This document shows positions 1-10,111 of a stretch of 64,000 nt of DNA, piece by piece. Every line of letters starts with the position of its first letter. Position 1 is the first letter of the stretch. The position numbers and the translations under genes were made by a program. This DNA is from Buchnera aphidicola (Chaetogeoica yunlongensis) (GTDB taxonomy: Bacteria; Pseudomonadota; Gammaproteobacteria; Enterobacterales; Enterobacteriaceae): the NCBI GenBank assembly GCA_039829965.1, contig CP139909.1, positions 186,001 to 250,000 on the forward strand. The letters run 5' to 3'. The notes below the pieces were generated by a model that made no database searches, was not told the origin of the DNA, and saw only the letters and a program-made list of their open reading frames with translations.

Positions 1-1720
1 AATAGTTTGTATGATTAAACCATGTACAAGTTCCTTTTTCTTTTGCTAATTTATATGATGCTGTAAGTAGATGGTATTGTATTGCTTCAAAGGTTTTATG
101 TGTTAAATTATTTGCACTTCCATCTGAGTATTTTACTCCATTTTTTGCTAAGTAATAAGCATAATTTATAACTCCAATTCCTAGAGTTCGTCTTGATAAA
201 GCAGATTTTTTAGCGCTTATAATAGGATATTGTTGGTAATCTAGTATTGAGTCTAGAGCTCTAACTATTAAATTAGATATTTCAGATAAATCTGTAAGTG
301 TTTTTATAGATCCTAAATTTATTGCTGATAAAGTACAAAGTGAAATTTCTCCATTTTTATCATTGATATCATTTAAGGGTTTAGTAGGTAAAGTAATTTC
401 TAAACATAAATTAGATTGACGTATTGGTGCAATTTCTGAATTAAAAGAGCTATGAGAATTACAATGATCAACATTTTGTATGTATATTCTTCCTGTTGAA
501 GTTCTTTCTTGCATCATTAATGAGAACAAATATAATGCTTGTACTTTTTTTTGTCTAATGGTATTGTCGTTTTCATATTTTACGTATAAAGATTCAAATT
601 TTTTTTGATTATTAAAAAAAGAATCATATAGATTTGGGACATCTGAAGGACTAAATAAAGTAATATGTTTTCCTAATATTAGACGTTTATACATTAATTT
701 ATTTAATTGTACACTATAATCTATATGTCTTACTCTATTTTCTTCTATTCCTCGATTGTTTTTAAGAACAAGTAGATTTTCTATTTCAAGATGCCATATT
801 GGATAAAATATGGTTGCAGCACCTCCTCTTATTCCTCCTTGAGAACATGATTTTACGGCGCTTTGAAAGTGTTTATAAAATGGTATACATCCTGTATGAA
901 ATGTTTCTCCATTTCTAATAGGACTTCCTAATGCTCTAATTCTTCCTGCGTTGATACCTATTCCTGCTCTTTGAGAAATATATTTAACAATAGCGCTAGT
1001 TGTTGCATTAATTGAATTTAAACTATCTTCTGTTTCAATTAATACACATGAACTGAATTGTTTTGTAGGTGTTCTTAGTCCAGCCATAATAGGTGTTGGT
1101 AAAGAAATTTTAAATTTAGAAATTGCATTATAGAAGTCTTTGATGTATTTCATTCTAGTTTTTGATGGATATTTTGAAAACAAGCAAGCAGATATTAACA
1201 TATATAAAAATTGTGCACTTTCGTAAATTTTTTTAGTAATTCTATTTTGTATTAAATACTTTCTTTCTAACTGTTTTACCCCTGAATATGAAAAATTCAT
1301 ATCTCGATAGTGTTTGATAAAATTATCCATGATTAAAAAATCTTTTTTAGTATAATCATTAAGTAAATGTGCATCGTACTTTTTCAATTTTACCATTTTT
1401 TTAACGTGGTTATATAATGTAGGTGGATTAAATTGTCCGAATGCTTTCTTTCTAAGATGAAATATAGCTAGTCTAGCAGCCATGTACTGATAATCTGGTG
1501 CGTTTTCTGAAATTAAATCAGCTGCTGCTTTAATAATTGTTTCATGTATAACTGTTGTTTTGATATTATTATAGAATTGTATTCTGGATTTGAGTGCTAC
1601 TTGTGATATGGAAATATTTTCTAATCCTTGTGATGCCCAGTTTAGAACTCTATGAATTTTATCTAAGTTGATTAATTCTATTTTACCATTTCTTTTTGTA
1701 ACAAATAACATTTGATTCAT
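1..1720 (-). CDS. nrdA: Ribonucleoside-diphosphate reductase class Ia, alpha subunit (3' end beyond window)
   Basis: NrdA reduces ribonucleoside diphosphates to deoxy forms with the radical-bearing NrdB subunit, supplying DNA precursors. The minus-strand frame is open from an ATG at 1720 to the window edge, about 573 of the roughly 761 residues usual for the family. It starts MNQMLFVTKRNGKIELINLD, matching the E. coli N-terminus (ATP-cone regulatory domain). The redox cysteine in QFSSCVLIE (E. coli C225), the NLCLE radical-site motif (N437, C439, E441) and the second redox cysteine in ISLCTLSA (C462) are all present. The C-terminal cysteine pair lies outside the window. It follows gyrA on the same strand after 188 bases. 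nrdB is expected next, off the edge. Confidence 0.97.
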   Translation of the reverse strand, partial: MNQMLFVTKRNGKIELINLDKIHRVLNWASQGLENISISQVALKSRIQFYNNIKTTVIHETIIKAAADLISENAPDYQYMAARLAIFHLRKKAFGQFNPPTLYNHVKKMVKLKKYDAHLLNDYTKKDFLIMDNFIKHYRDMNFSYSGVKQLERKYLIQNRITKKIYESAQFLYMLISACLFSKYPSKTRMKYIKDFYNAISKFKISLPTPIMAGLRTPTKQFSSCVLIETEDSLNSINATTSAIVKYISQRAGIGINAGRIRALGSPIRNGETFHTGCIPFYKHFQSAVKSCSQGGIRGGAATIFYPIWHLEIENLLVLKNNRGIEENRVRHIDYSVQLNKLMYKRLILGKHITLFSPSDVPNLYDSFFNNQKKFESLYVKYENDNTIRQKKVQALYLFSLMMQERTSTGRIYIQNVDHCNSHSSFNSEIAPIRQSNLCLEITLPTKPLNDINDKNGEISLCTLSAINLGSIKTLTDLSEISNLIVRALDSILDYQQYPIISAKKSALSRRTLGIGVINYAYYLAKNGVKYSDGSANNLTHKTFEAIQYHLLTASYKLAKEKGTCTWFNHTNY

Positions 1721-1908
1721 ATGTTTTACCAAATTTAAAATTTAGAATATAAATTTATTTTATTGATAATATTTCACACAAGATTTTTATATTATACATT
1801 ATGTTTAAGAAGTATTTTTTTAGTATTAATAAGAAGTATAAAAAATTATTTTAGTTAATTAAAAAAAAACAATCATGTTTTTAGTATAATGTAATATTAG
1901 TATTTATT

Positions 1909-4440
1909 TTAAAAAAGTGCATTAGCTTTTTGTAGAGCTACTACTTTTTCTTGTTTGGAGGTTCTAATAAGAATTACTCCTTGTGTGTTTCTTTTTAATA
2001 TTCCAATTTCTGATACTCGAGTTCGTACTAATGTTCCTGCATTGGTAATGATCATGATTTGATCTTTATTTATAACTTGCATGGTGCCAATCATAACTCC
2101 ATTTTTTTTTGTTATTTTTATTGCAATACTTCCTTGTGTAGCTCTAGATTTAATAGGAAATTCATGTATTTCAGTTCTTTTTCCATATCCGTGTTCTGTA
2201 ACCATTAATATATTTCCATTTTGTTTTGGAACTACTAAAGACACTACTTTATCTGATTTTTTTATTTTGATTCCTTTAACACCTATAGCATTTCTTCCCA
2301 TTTTTCGAACTAATAATTCAGAAAAATGAACAGCTTTTCCATTAGCTGTAAAAAGCATAATGGTATCATTACCTTTCGTTAGAGATACTCCAATTAATTC
2401 ATCATTTGGTTTTAAACTGATAGCAATGATTCCTTTAGTTCTTGGATTTTTGAATTCATATAAACTAGTTTTTTTTACTATTCCTTGAGCAGTTGCCATA
2501 AATATGTTTATGTTATCTTTGTATTTTGGAATGGGTAGTATTGCTGTAATTCTTTCTTTTGGTTGTAGAGGTAATAGATTTACAATAGGGCGTCCACGTG
2601 CATGTCTGCTAGCTTCCGGTAATTGATAAACTTTCATCCAATATAGAATTCCTTTACTAGAAAAGCATAGTATAGTATCATGAGTACTAGCTACTAGTAA
2701 ATTGGCTATAAAATCTTCTTCCTTAGTTTTAACTGCTAATTTTCCTTTTCCTCCTCTTTTTTGTGCTTCGTAACTAGATAGTGGTTGATATTTTACGTAT
2801 CCAGAATATGATAATGTAATAATTACATTTTCTTTATTAATCATATCTGAAACATTAATATCGGAGTAGTTGATATTTATTTTTGTACGTCGTTTGTCTC
2901 CAAAGCTATTTTTTATATTTATTAATTCATTTTTCATAATTTTAGTTAGTTCAAATGAATTTTGTAAAATATTATTTAAATTTTGTGCTTTTCTAAAAAG
3001 TTTGTGGTGTTCAGAAATTATTTTTGAATATTCTAGATTAGTTAATTTTTGAAGACGCAAATCTAGAATAGCTTGAATTTGTTCTTTAGTGAATATTAAT
3101 ATTTCTTGCTGTATGGAGAGAAATGATGTTTTATAAAATTCAGAAGAAAAAGTATTATTTTTTATTATTTTTATGTATTTTGAGTTTTTAGAATACCAAT
3201 TTTTTTTCTTTAATTTTTTTTTAGCTTCGGTTAATGTAGATGAAGTTTTTATTAAGTTTATAATTATATCAATATTTTCTAAAGATATCATTAATCCTTC
3301 AAGTATATGTATCTTTTTTTGTATTTTTTTTAATTCAAAAAGACTTCTTCGAGAAATTATTTTTCTTCTATGATTTATAAAAGCATATAATATTTCTTTC
3401 AATGTCATTATTTTAGGTTGACCATAAATTAATGCTACCATATTAATTCCAAAAGATGTTTCTAATTGTGTTAAAGAAAAAAGTTTATTTAAAATAATTT
3501 CTGATTTCATTTCTTTTTTAACTTCAATTACAATTCTCATTCCATCTTTGTCTGATTCATCTCGTAATGTACTAATACCTTCTATTTTTTTCTCTTTGAC
3601 TAAATCAGCTATTTTTTTTATAACTCGCGCCTTGTTGACTTGATAAGGTAATTCTGAAATTATTATAGATTCTTTTTTTGTTTTTTGGTGGATTTCTATT
3701 TTGTTTTTAGCTCGAATATAAATTTTTCCTTTACCAGTGCGATATGCTTCTTCTATTCCGTTTATTCCATTGATTAATCCAGCTGTAGGAAAATCAGGTC
3801 CTGGTATGTGTTGCATAAGTTCTTGAAGAGAAATATTTTCGTTATCAATATAAGCTAAACATCCATTGATAATCTCTGTAAGATTATGGGGTGGTATATT
3901 AGTAGCCATTCCTACTGCTATTCCAGAAGATCCATTGATAAGTAGATTAGGGATTTTTGTTGGTAAAACGTCTGGAATTTTTTCTGTTTCGTCATAATTA
4001 GGGGAAAATGGAACTGTATCTTTATCTAAATCGCTTAGTAATTCATATGCAATTTTAGACATTTTTATTTCTGTATATCTCATTGCTGCTGCTGAATCAC
4101 CATCTATAGATCCAAAATTACCTTGTCCATCAATTAATGTATATCTTAATGAAAAAGGTTGTGCCATTCTTACTATTGTATCATATACAGCTGAATCTCC
4201 ATGTGGATGATATTTTCCGATAACATCACCTACTATTCTTGCAGATTTTTTATATTTATTATTCCAATCATTGTTTAGTATTTTCATAGCAAATAATATT
4301 CTTCTATGAACAGGTTTTAAACCATCTCGTACATCGGGTAAAGCTCGTCCAATAATAACTGACATAGCATAATCTAAATATGATTGTTTTAGTTCATCAT
4401 CTAGATTTATTTTTATAATTTCTTTGGCAATATCTTGCAT
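1909..4440 (-). CDS. gyrA: DNA gyrase subunit A
   Basis: GyrA is the DNA-cleaving subunit of gyrase, which introduces negative supercoils with GyrB. The protein has 843 residues (E. coli 875). The N-terminal breakage-reunion domain is almost identical to E. coli: VHRRILFAM, the quinolone-region [10 protein letters not shown] with S83 and D87, and the catalytic tyrosine Y122 in AAAMRYTEI. The C-terminal wrapping domain keeps the GyrA box (QKRGGKGK). The shortfall in length is the acidic C-terminal tail of E. coli, which is missing; the protein ends soon after [11 protein letters not shown]. That tail tunes supercoiling in E. coli, so its loss may alter activity (inference). It lies upstream of nrdA on the same strand. 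Confidence 0.98.
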   Translation of the reverse strand: MQDIAKEIIKINLDDELKQSYLDYAMSVIIGRALPDVRDGLKPVHRRILFAMKILNNDWNNKYKKSARIVGDVIGKYHPHGDSAVYDTIVRMAQPFSLRYTLIDGQGNFGSIDGDSAAAMRYTEIKMSKIAYELLSDLDKDTVPFSPNYDETEKIPDVLPTKIPNLLINGSSGIAVGMATNIPPHNLTEIINGCLAYIDNENISLQELMQHIPGPDFPTAGLINGINGIEEAYRTGKGKIYIRAKNKIEIHQKTKKESIIISELPYQVNKARVIKKIADLVKEKKIEGISTLRDESDKDGMRIVIEVKKEMKSEIILNKLFSLTQLETSFGINMVALIYGQPKIMTLKEILYAFINHRRKIISRRSLFELKKIQKKIHILEGLMISLENIDIIINLIKTSSTLTEAKKKLKKKNWYSKNSKYIKIIKNNTFSSEFYKTSFLSIQQEILIFTKEQIQAILDLRLQKLTNLEYSKIISEHHKLFRKAQNLNNILQNSFELTKIMKNELINIKNSFGDKRRTKININYSDINVSDMINKENVIITLSYSGYVKYQPLSSYEAQKRGGKGKLAVKTKEEDFIANLLVASTHDTILCFSSKGILYWMKVYQLPEASRHARGRPIVNLLPLQPKERITAILPIPKYKDNINIFMATAQGIVKKTSLYEFKNPRTKGIIAISLKPNDELIGVSLTKGNDTIMLFTANGKAVHFSELLVRKMGRNAIGVKGIKIKKSDKVVSLVVPKQNGNILMVTEHGYGKRTEIHEFPIKSRATQGSIAIKITKKNGVMIGTMQVINKDQIMIITNAGTLVRTRVSEIGILKRNTQGVILIRTSKQEKVVALQKANALF

Positions 4441-4831
4441 GAAGTTTTTCTCTAAGGATTTTATTTTGAAGTAATTTAATTTTAATTAAATAATATTAAA
4501 GTATATATTAAAAGATATTATTGTAAGTATTTTGTACCTTAATATTTTAAAAATAAATAGTTTTTATTTAAAAAAATACTTATTGTTTTTATTGAGAGTA
4601 GTGAATTATAACAAATATTTTATCATGTATTATTGTTCATTTATAAAGATGTTGTATTACATTTTGATATAATGTATGATAAACTGTTAAATATTTTTAA
4701 TTTTTTTAATATGTAAATGTTATTTTAAATTTTTTTAAATTTAAAAAATATGCTTTAATTTAACCATTTTATTGACTCTATTTAAGTAATAAAAAAAAGT
4801 ATGTTTTTTTTATAAAATGAGGTTTTTTATT
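4441..4831. other. Divergent intergenic region gyrA / DUF2076 gene
   Basis: This stretch of about 390 bases separates the minus-strand gyrA start from the plus-strand DUF2076 gene and must hold promoters for both. It is almost pure A+T, so sigma-70-like hexamers occur by chance. A TTGACT at 4772-4777 is the best -35 match I see, but no -10 box stands at a normal distance from it. No ORF, RNA or strong hairpin is visible. Confidence 0.5.
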
Positions 4832-5794
4832 ATGAATAGTGAAGAACAAAGGTTAATAGAGAACTTGTTTGTACGGTTTCATAAAACTGAACATGATTTT
4901 CCAAACAGAGATAATGAAGCTGAAAAATTGATAAGTGATTTGTTTAAAAAATATAGTAATGTATCTTATTATATGGTTCAAACGATTTTAATTCAAGAAA
5001 CTGCAATAAAAAAACTAAGTGAGAAAAATTCTGAATTAGAAAAGAAAATATCTTTGAAAGAAACAGATATTAAAGATAAATCATCTGGTTTTTTATCGGG
5101 TTTATTTAAATCTAAAAAGAAGTTAAAAAATTACAATAGTCAGAAATTAACAAGTGATAATTGTAAAAATATTCCTTCTAATTTATCATCTAACACTGGT
5201 TGTAATAATGGAAATTTAGAGTCACCATCATCTAATTTTGGAAGAGTTTCTTCCCCTGTAACGGGTGGTGTTGGTGGTGGTTATACTTCAGCTGCTTCTA
5301 ATGTGTCTTCTCCTATGTCTAGTTTTCTCAGTGGTTCTTTACAAACAGCAGCAGGTGTAGCTGGTGGTATGGTAATGGCTAATGTTTTAATGAATTTATT
5401 TCAAAACAAAAGACCTGAAGAAGAAATCATTAGTCATATTAGTAGAGATGATTTTTCTCCTGTTTATGTAAATTCTGAAAATGAATCTTTTTCATTTTTT
5501 AATTCTCATGATAAAGAAGATAATTTTTTTGGAGATAATTCTTCTCGAGAAGATCATACTTTTGTAGAAGATTTAAAAAATGAAGGTGAACAAGATAGTA
5601 ATGAGAAAATTTTAGATAATCGTAATAATTTTGAATACAATAATCATTCTGATTCTTTACAAAATTATAGCGAAAATGTTATTAATAATCGTGATGACAA
5701 TAATAACTTTTATAATGTTGTAAGTAGTCATGAAGATAATAGTAATGATTCTAGCGATAGTTTCAGTGATGTTGATGACGAAACTTTTATATAA
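4832..5794 (+). CDS. DUF2076 family protein, function unknown
   Basis: The first about 75 residues (MNSEEQRLIENLF, an NRDNEAEKLI stretch, then YYMVQTILIQETAIKKL) match the conserved N-terminal domain of DUF2076 proteins. A short basic stretch and a FLSGLFKSKKK motif follow. A Gly/Ser/Ala-rich segment with a moderately hydrophobic part (TAAGVAGGMVMANVLMNLF, about residues 158-180) comes next. The last about 135 residues are low-complexity and acidic, rich in Asn, Asp, Ser and Glu. I chose the ATG at 4832 over the in-frame ATG at 4817 because GAGG lies about 9 bases before 4832 and the family starts here. No catalytic motif is visible and the role is unknown. It stands alone between divergent gyrA and convergent tsaA. 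Confidence 0.85.
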   Translation: MNSEEQRLIENLFVRFHKTEHDFPNRDNEAEKLISDLFKKYSNVSYYMVQTILIQETAIKKLSEKNSELEKKISLKETDIKDKSSGFLSGLFKSKKKLKNYNSQKLTSDNCKNIPSNLSSNTGCNNGNLESPSSNFGRVSSPVTGGVGGGYTSAASNVSSPMSSFLSGSLQTAAGVAGGMVMANVLMNLFQNKRPEEEIISHISRDDFSPVYVNSENESFSFFNSHDKEDNFFGDNSSREDHTFVEDLKNEGEQDSNEKILDNRNNFEYNNHSDSLQNYSENVINNRDDNNNFYNVVSSHEDNSNDSSDSFSDVDDETFI

Positions 5795-5910
5795 GATAAA
5801 AATATAGTTTTTGGTTTTATTTTTAAGTATAAAATAGATTAATTTGTGGTTTATTATATTTAATGTTAGAAATAAAAAAAGTAGTAATGATTTGTTTAAT
5901 TAAATTTTAT

Positions 5911-5944
5911 AAAACCAGCAACAAATTTTTTTATGCTGGTTTTT
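5911..5944. terminator. Bidirectional hairpin terminator between convergent genes
   Basis: A perfect 10-bp inverted repeat (AAAACCAGCA at 5911-5920, TGCTGGTTTT at 5934-5943) with a 13-nt loop lies between the ends of the DUF2076 gene and tsaA. T-rich runs follow the stem on both strands, so it can act as a rho-independent terminator for both genes. The GC content of the stem is high for this genome. Confidence 0.8.
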
Positions 5945-5994
5945 AGTAGTTTTATTATTTTATAAACAAGTATAGTTTTAAAGATTTTTCTAAA

Positions 5995-6603
5995 TTAATA
6001 GATTGTATTAGAAGAAATCATATCTAGGTATTTTGCAACACTTTCTTTTGTTGCTTGCATGCTCATTTGGCCTTTTTCCCAATTAGCAGGACATATTTCT
6101 CCATGTTGTTCGTTTAAATGCAGTGCATCTATCATTCGAACAGTTTCTTGTATGTTTCTACCAAATGGTAGATCATTTACTACTTGATGACGAATAATTC
6201 TATTCTTATCAATTAAAAATGTAGCTCTTAATGCGATTCCTAATTTTTGGTGTTCAATTCCGTATGAACGCTGTATTTCTCGTTTTATATCTGACACCAT
6301 AGTAAAACTTATTTCTTTTATTTTTTTGTTATTTGTTAATTGTTTTTTCCACTCTTGATGTGCATAGATTGAATCAATGGAAACGCCAACAAGTTTTACG
6401 TTTCGTTGATTAAATTCAGGAAGAGCTTGATTAAATGCTATAATTTCTGATGGGCATACGAATGTAAAATCCATAGGCCAAAAAAATAATATAGTAGTTT
6501 TATTATTGGTAAATTCTTTAAAATTGAAATTGTTATTTATAGTTCCATTCGGTAAGATAGCTGGTGCTGTAAAGTCTGGTGCTGGATAGGTTACTAAAAC
6601 CAT
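5995..6603 (-). CDS. tsaA: 2-Cys peroxiredoxin (Tsa/AhpC type)
   Basis: This thiol peroxidase reduces H2O2 and organic peroxides in the cytosol. The protein has 202 residues, a usual length for typical 2-Cys peroxiredoxins. The peroxidatic cysteine is C50 in FTFVCPSE and the resolving cysteine sits in GEICPANW near the C-terminus. The sequence (MVLVTYPAPDFTAPA, FFWPMDFTFVCP, RHQVVNDLPFGRN) is closer to the TSA/Prx1 group than to E. coli AhpC, so thioredoxin rather than AhpF is the likely reductant (inference). A GGAG ribosome-binding site precedes the ATG. With sodA it is one of two oxidative-stress enzymes in the window. Confidence 0.95.
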   Translation of the reverse strand: MVLVTYPAPDFTAPAILPNGTINNNFNFKEFTNNKTTILFFWPMDFTFVCPSEIIAFNQALPEFNQRNVKLVGVSIDSIYAHQEWKKQLTNNKKIKEISFTMVSDIKREIQRSYGIEHQKLGIALRATFLIDKNRIIRHQVVNDLPFGRNIQETVRMIDALHLNEQHGEICPANWEKGQMSMQATKESVAKYLDMISSNTIY

Positions 6604-6837
6604 ATTTTTTGAATCTCCATTTTGATATGAATATAAATATTAGTATATCATATTTAATTTAACAATAAATTGAAAAAGTATTTTATTTATATAAAGATAG
6701 AGATTAAATCTAAAATTTGATATTATATAGTTAATTATATATTAAAAGAATATAAATAATTAAACATGTAGATATATTCTATTTATAGAATAATGAAAAT
6801 AATGTTTTATATTAGACAGTTGTATGTTAGGTATATT

Positions 6838-7508
6838 ATGAATAATCGTGCGTATTTTACTTGGTTTGATATATTAAGCAGTGAAAAAAAAAAAATTATT
6901 TTACTAATATTATTAAAAAGTTAGCTAAAGAGAGATTAAGTAAGTTAGTTTTTCCGCCTAAAGGAAAAGTATTCAACGCGTTTTCATGTACTCAATTTAA
7001 AAATATTAAAGTAGTTATACTTGGACAAGATCCTTATTATAAATTTAATCAAGCTAATGGTTTATCATTTTCTGTAGAAAAACATGTTTCTATTCCTCCT
7101 TCTTTGAAAAATATTCAAAAAGAAATAATTAATGATTTAGGATGCAATCATATTTATTCACATGGTTGTTTAGAATCGTGGGCATATCAAGGAGTTTTAT
7201 TGTTAAATTCGGTGTTGACGGTGGTATCAGAACAACCCGGATCTCATGAAAAATTAGGATGGGGAATTTTTACTGATCAAGTTATAAAATATATTAGCTT
7301 GTATTGTGATGGTATAGTGTTTTTATTATGGGGAGATAAAGCAAAGAAAAAATTGTGTTTAATAGATCAAAGTAAGCATCATGTTTTTTTGGCGTCACAT
7401 CCATCACCATTGTCAGTACATCGAGGATTTTTTGGATGCCGCCATTTTTCAAAAACAAATAAAATTTTAATTCGTCAAAAAAAAAGTCCTATTAATTGGT
7501 TATTTTAG
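6838..7508 (+). CDS. ung: Uracil-DNA glycosylase, frame broken at a poly(A) tract
   Basis: Ung removes uracil from DNA in base-excision repair. The reading frame opens at ATG 6838 (MNNRAYFTWFDILSSEK, like E. coli ANELTWHDVLAEEK). It enters an A12 run at 6884-6895 and stops about 10 codons later. One frame over, the rest of the protein runs uninterrupted to 7508. With 13 As it would be about 223 residues, against 229 in E. coli. The catalytic aspartate in GQDPY and the His loop HPSPLSVHRGFFG are intact; the usual His after GQDPY is Tyr. A plain ORF finder sees only the last 134 codons from a TTG at 7104. Either transcriptional slippage restores the frame or it is a very recent pseudogene. Confidence 0.88.
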
Positions 7509-7577
7509 TTTTTAATGTTATTGGTATTGATGTGTTTTGTTTTTTTTGAATTTATTCAGAAATATAATATGAGTATT

Positions 7578-8162
7578 TTAAGTATTATTTTTTTTATTTG
7601 ATATTTCAACTAGAGCTTTTCTAATAATATTATTATTTAAAGTGTATCCATGTTGTAGTACATCAGTTATATAATATTTTTTGGAATCTAAAATTTTTGT
7701 ATTTTGTTTAGTTTTATGTAATAAAAAATTAAAGACATGTCCTTGGCTTCCTTCTTCTTTTAATCCAAATTTATTAGTAATAGTTAGTAGAGATTTTAAT
7801 ATTAATGGAATTCCTTGAATCATATTATGGTCTTTAATACCTGTTTCATTAACATTTTTATTTATCTTTTTAAAATTATCAATAATTGGAATTAAATCTT
7901 TGAAAAAGTTTTTAAGTTTTATGTTTTTTATTTCTGTTATTTTTTTTTGATGGTTTTTTTTTATATTTTCTATTTCAGCTTGTTCTCTTATGTTTATATC
8001 ATGAATTTTTTTTTTAATTTTTAGTATTTTTTTGTTTAGTTCATTAATATTTTTTTCGTATATTTGTTTTTTATTCTTTTCATCTTCAACTACGTTTTTA
8101 TTACTTTTATAATCTTGTTCTTTAAGATTAATAGATTTTTTTTTTTTAATTATGTCATTCAT
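7578..8162 (-). CDS. grpE: Nucleotide exchange factor GrpE
   Basis: GrpE releases ADP from DnaK in the Hsp70 cycle. The protein has 194 residues from the chosen start (E. coli 197). A lysine-rich N-terminus leads into a long coiled-coil helix (about residues 35-95), then a four-helix region and a C-terminal beta domain (GHVFNFLLHKT, DVLQHGYTLNNNIIRKALVEIS) typical of GrpE. The ATG at 8162 is preferred because AAAGGA stands 6 bases upstream and the protein then begins MNDIIKKKKS. The open frame continues upstream to 8231 without support. An in-frame A12 tract (plus-strand T run 8136-8147) codes for four lysines right after the start. It converges with ung. Confidence 0.93.
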   Translation of the reverse strand: MNDIIKKKKSINLKEQDYKSNKNVVEDEKNKKQIYEKNINELNKKILKIKKKIHDINIREQAEIENIKKNHQKKITEIKNIKLKNFFKDLIPIIDNFKKINKNVNETGIKDHNMIQGIPLILKSLLTITNKFGLKEEGSQGHVFNFLLHKTKQNTKILDSKKYYITDVLQHGYTLNNNIIRKALVEISNKKNNT

Positions 8163-8280
8163 ATGTATTCCTTTAGTATTAATATTATTTTTTGTTTGCT
8201 TATTATAAAAACAAGATATACAGTATTTCATGTTTATATTTTGTATGTTGAATACAATTTATTATAAGGAAACTATTTTT

Positions 8281-9162
8281 GTGAAACAATACTTTAATTT
8301 TATTGGTATTATTGGTTGTCCTCGTCACCGTCAAGCATTAAATACGCATAAATTTTTATATAGTTGGTTGATAAATCAGGGTTACAATGTAATTTTTGAA
8401 CATGAAGTTGCATCTAAATTAAAATTAAAAGATATAAATATCGATTCTTTAGATAATATAGGTATTAAATGCGATTTAGCAATAGTAGTTGGTGGGGACG
8501 GGAATATGTTAAGAGCGTCTCGTGTTTTATCTTATTATGATATTAAAATAATTGGGATTAATCGTGGTACATTAGGATTTTTAACTGATTTGAATCCTGA
8601 TACTGCATTGCAACAGCTATTTCAAGTTCTTTCTGGAAAGTATTTTGTAGAACAACGTTTTTTATTAGAACTCAAAGTTATTAAAGATGATGGTTCTTAT
8701 TTGATAAATCAAGCTATAAATGAAGTCGTGCTGCATTCTGGAAATGTTGCTTATATGATTGATTTTGAAGTTTATATAAATAACGAATTTTCTTTTGCTC
8801 AAAGAGCAGATGGATTAATTATTGCTACTCCTACTGGATCAACTGGATATTCTTTATCAGCTGGAGGGCCGATTCTTGTTTCTTCTTTAGAAGCAATGGT
8901 ATTAGTTCCTATGTTTCCACACACTTTATCTTCTCGTCCATTAGTAATTGATAGTTCCAGTGTTATTTTTTTTAAGGTGGTTAGCAATTTAGATTTTGAA
9001 TTTAAAATTAGTTGTGATAGTCAAACGGTTGTTTCAGTCAGTGAAAACGATAATATTTTTATAAGTAAGAGTAAAAATTTTTTACATTTATTACATCCTA
9101 AAAACTATAATTATTTTGACACTTTAAATTCTAAATTGAATTGGTCTAAAAAGTGTATGTAA
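8281..9162 (+). CDS. nadK: NAD kinase
   Basis: NadK phosphorylates NAD+ to NADP+ using ATP. From the GTG at 8281 the protein has 293 residues (E. coli 292) and aligns residue for residue with E. coli from the first codon ([12 protein letters not shown] against MNNHFKCIGIVG). AAGGA lies 10 bases before this GTG, whereas the upstream ATGs at 8230 and 8245 have no such support. The diagnostic motifs are [17 protein letters not shown] and the glycine-rich [16 protein letters not shown]. The C-terminus LNWSKK also matches E. coli. It is divergent from grpE, as in enteric bacteria. Confidence 0.95.
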   Translation: MKQYFNFIGIIGCPRHRQALNTHKFLYSWLINQGYNVIFEHEVASKLKLKDINIDSLDNIGIKCDLAIVVGGDGNMLRASRVLSYYDIKIIGINRGTLGFLTDLNPDTALQQLFQVLSGKYFVEQRFLLELKVIKDDGSYLINQAINEVVLHSGNVAYMIDFEVYINNEFSFAQRADGLIIATPTGSTGYSLSAGGPILVSSLEAMVLVPMFPHTLSSRPLVIDSSSVIFFKVVSNLDFEFKISCDSQTVVSVSENDNIFISKSKNFLHLLHPKNYNYFDTLNSKLNWSKKCM

Positions 9163-9218
9163 TAAATTAAAATTATAGTTTTATTTATTAGATTAATTAT
9201 TATAAATGTAAATTTAGT

Positions 9219-9591
9219 TGGAGCTGGCGGGAATCGAACCCGCGTCCAAAATTTTTACGACGTTAGTACTACATGTTTAGTCTATATTTTTTTTTTGTAT
9301 CTATGAATTTATAGACAAATTATAGATATATATTCTGAAAGTATTATTTAGCAATATAAATTTTCAAAATAAATTTATTTTGCGATCTCTTTTAAATTGA
9401 CCTTCTTATATTTTCAGTTTAAACTTCAAGAGAAAAGTTATAAAAAAGAAGGGCTTTATACAGATTATTAGGCTGCTAAAGCGTATTTTTCTTGTTTTGC
9501 TACTATTTTTTTATGGCTTTTTAACGAGGCAAACCATTCCTCGACATGCACTGCAGTTTTCAATAATTCTGTCGAATCCAACATCAGCCCC
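9219..9591 (-). ncRNA. ssrA: tmRNA (SsrA)
   Basis: tmRNA rescues stalled ribosomes with SmpB and tags the broken product for proteolysis. The minus strand starts GGGGCUGAU at 9591 and ends AGCUCCA at 9219. These pair as the alanyl acceptor stem, including the G-U wobble that AlaRS reads. The T-arm GGGUUCGAUUCCC is seen near the 3' end. The tag frame lies at 9471-9500 with a TAA at 9468-9470 and reads AKQEKYALAA, ending in the ALAA degron; with the charged alanine it is A-AKQEKYALAA. The bases after the discriminator A read ACU, so CCA is not encoded and must be added after transcription. The boundaries rest on stem pairing. Confidence 0.96.
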
Positions 9592-9706
9592 TAATTAATT
9601 ATAAAAATCATTGAATTATACAACATATTTAAATAATTTTCAACTGTTTGTTATATATCAAATAATATAATTTTTTAAATGGATAGTAGAGAGGTTATTA
9701 ATTCAT

Positions 9707-10048
9707 ATGAATGATGTTATAAAAAAGATTAAAAATCAAATTAAAGTGAATCCAATTATAATTTATATGAAAGGATCTCCTAATTCTCCTAGTTGTGGAT
9801 TTTCTTCTCAAGCTATTGAAGCACTTTCTAAATGTGGGAAAAAATTTGCATACGTAGATGTCCTTGAAAATCCAGATATTAGGCTAGAATTACCTAAATA
9901 TTCTAATTGGCCTACTTTTCCTCAATTATGGATAAATGAAGAGTTAATTGGTGGGTGTAATATTATTTTAGAATTATTTGAAACAGGAGAATTAAAACGA
10001 CTTATTACTAACAGTAGCACAGAAAAAAATATTAATAAAAATGAATAA
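9707..10048 (+). CDS. grxD: Monothiol glutaredoxin Grx4
   Basis: GrxD carries and hands over [2Fe-2S] clusters, binding one per dimer through its CGFS cysteine and glutathione. The protein has 113 residues (E. coli 115). The CGFS motif begins at residue 30, followed by the glutathione-binding NWPTFPQLW and GGCNIILEL segments. GAGAGG lies about 11 bases before the ATG. It is transcribed away from ssrA. Together with ErpA at 34.2-34.5 kb it forms the Fe-S delivery part of this window. Confidence 0.95.
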   Translation: MNDVIKKIKNQIKVNPIIIYMKGSPNSPSCGFSSQAIEALSKCGKKFAYVDVLENPDIRLELPKYSNWPTFPQLWINEELIGGCNIILELFETGELKRLITNSSTEKNINKNE

Positions 10049-10111
10049 TATATCGGATATTTATTTATTTTTATAAAATTATAATAAAATTGTGTATGAA
10101 TGAATTATCAG

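Noticed and set aside
2081..3373. Open frames on the strand opposite gyrA (and similar shadows in thrA, secA, ftsZ, dcw genes)
   Set aside because: They are antisense to strongly conserved genes, and their Phe/Ser/Ile-rich translations are mirror images of Lys-rich coding sequence.
8163..8231. Upstream extension of grpE
   Set aside because: The extra 23 codons have no counterpart in the family, and AAAGGA points to the ATG at 8162.
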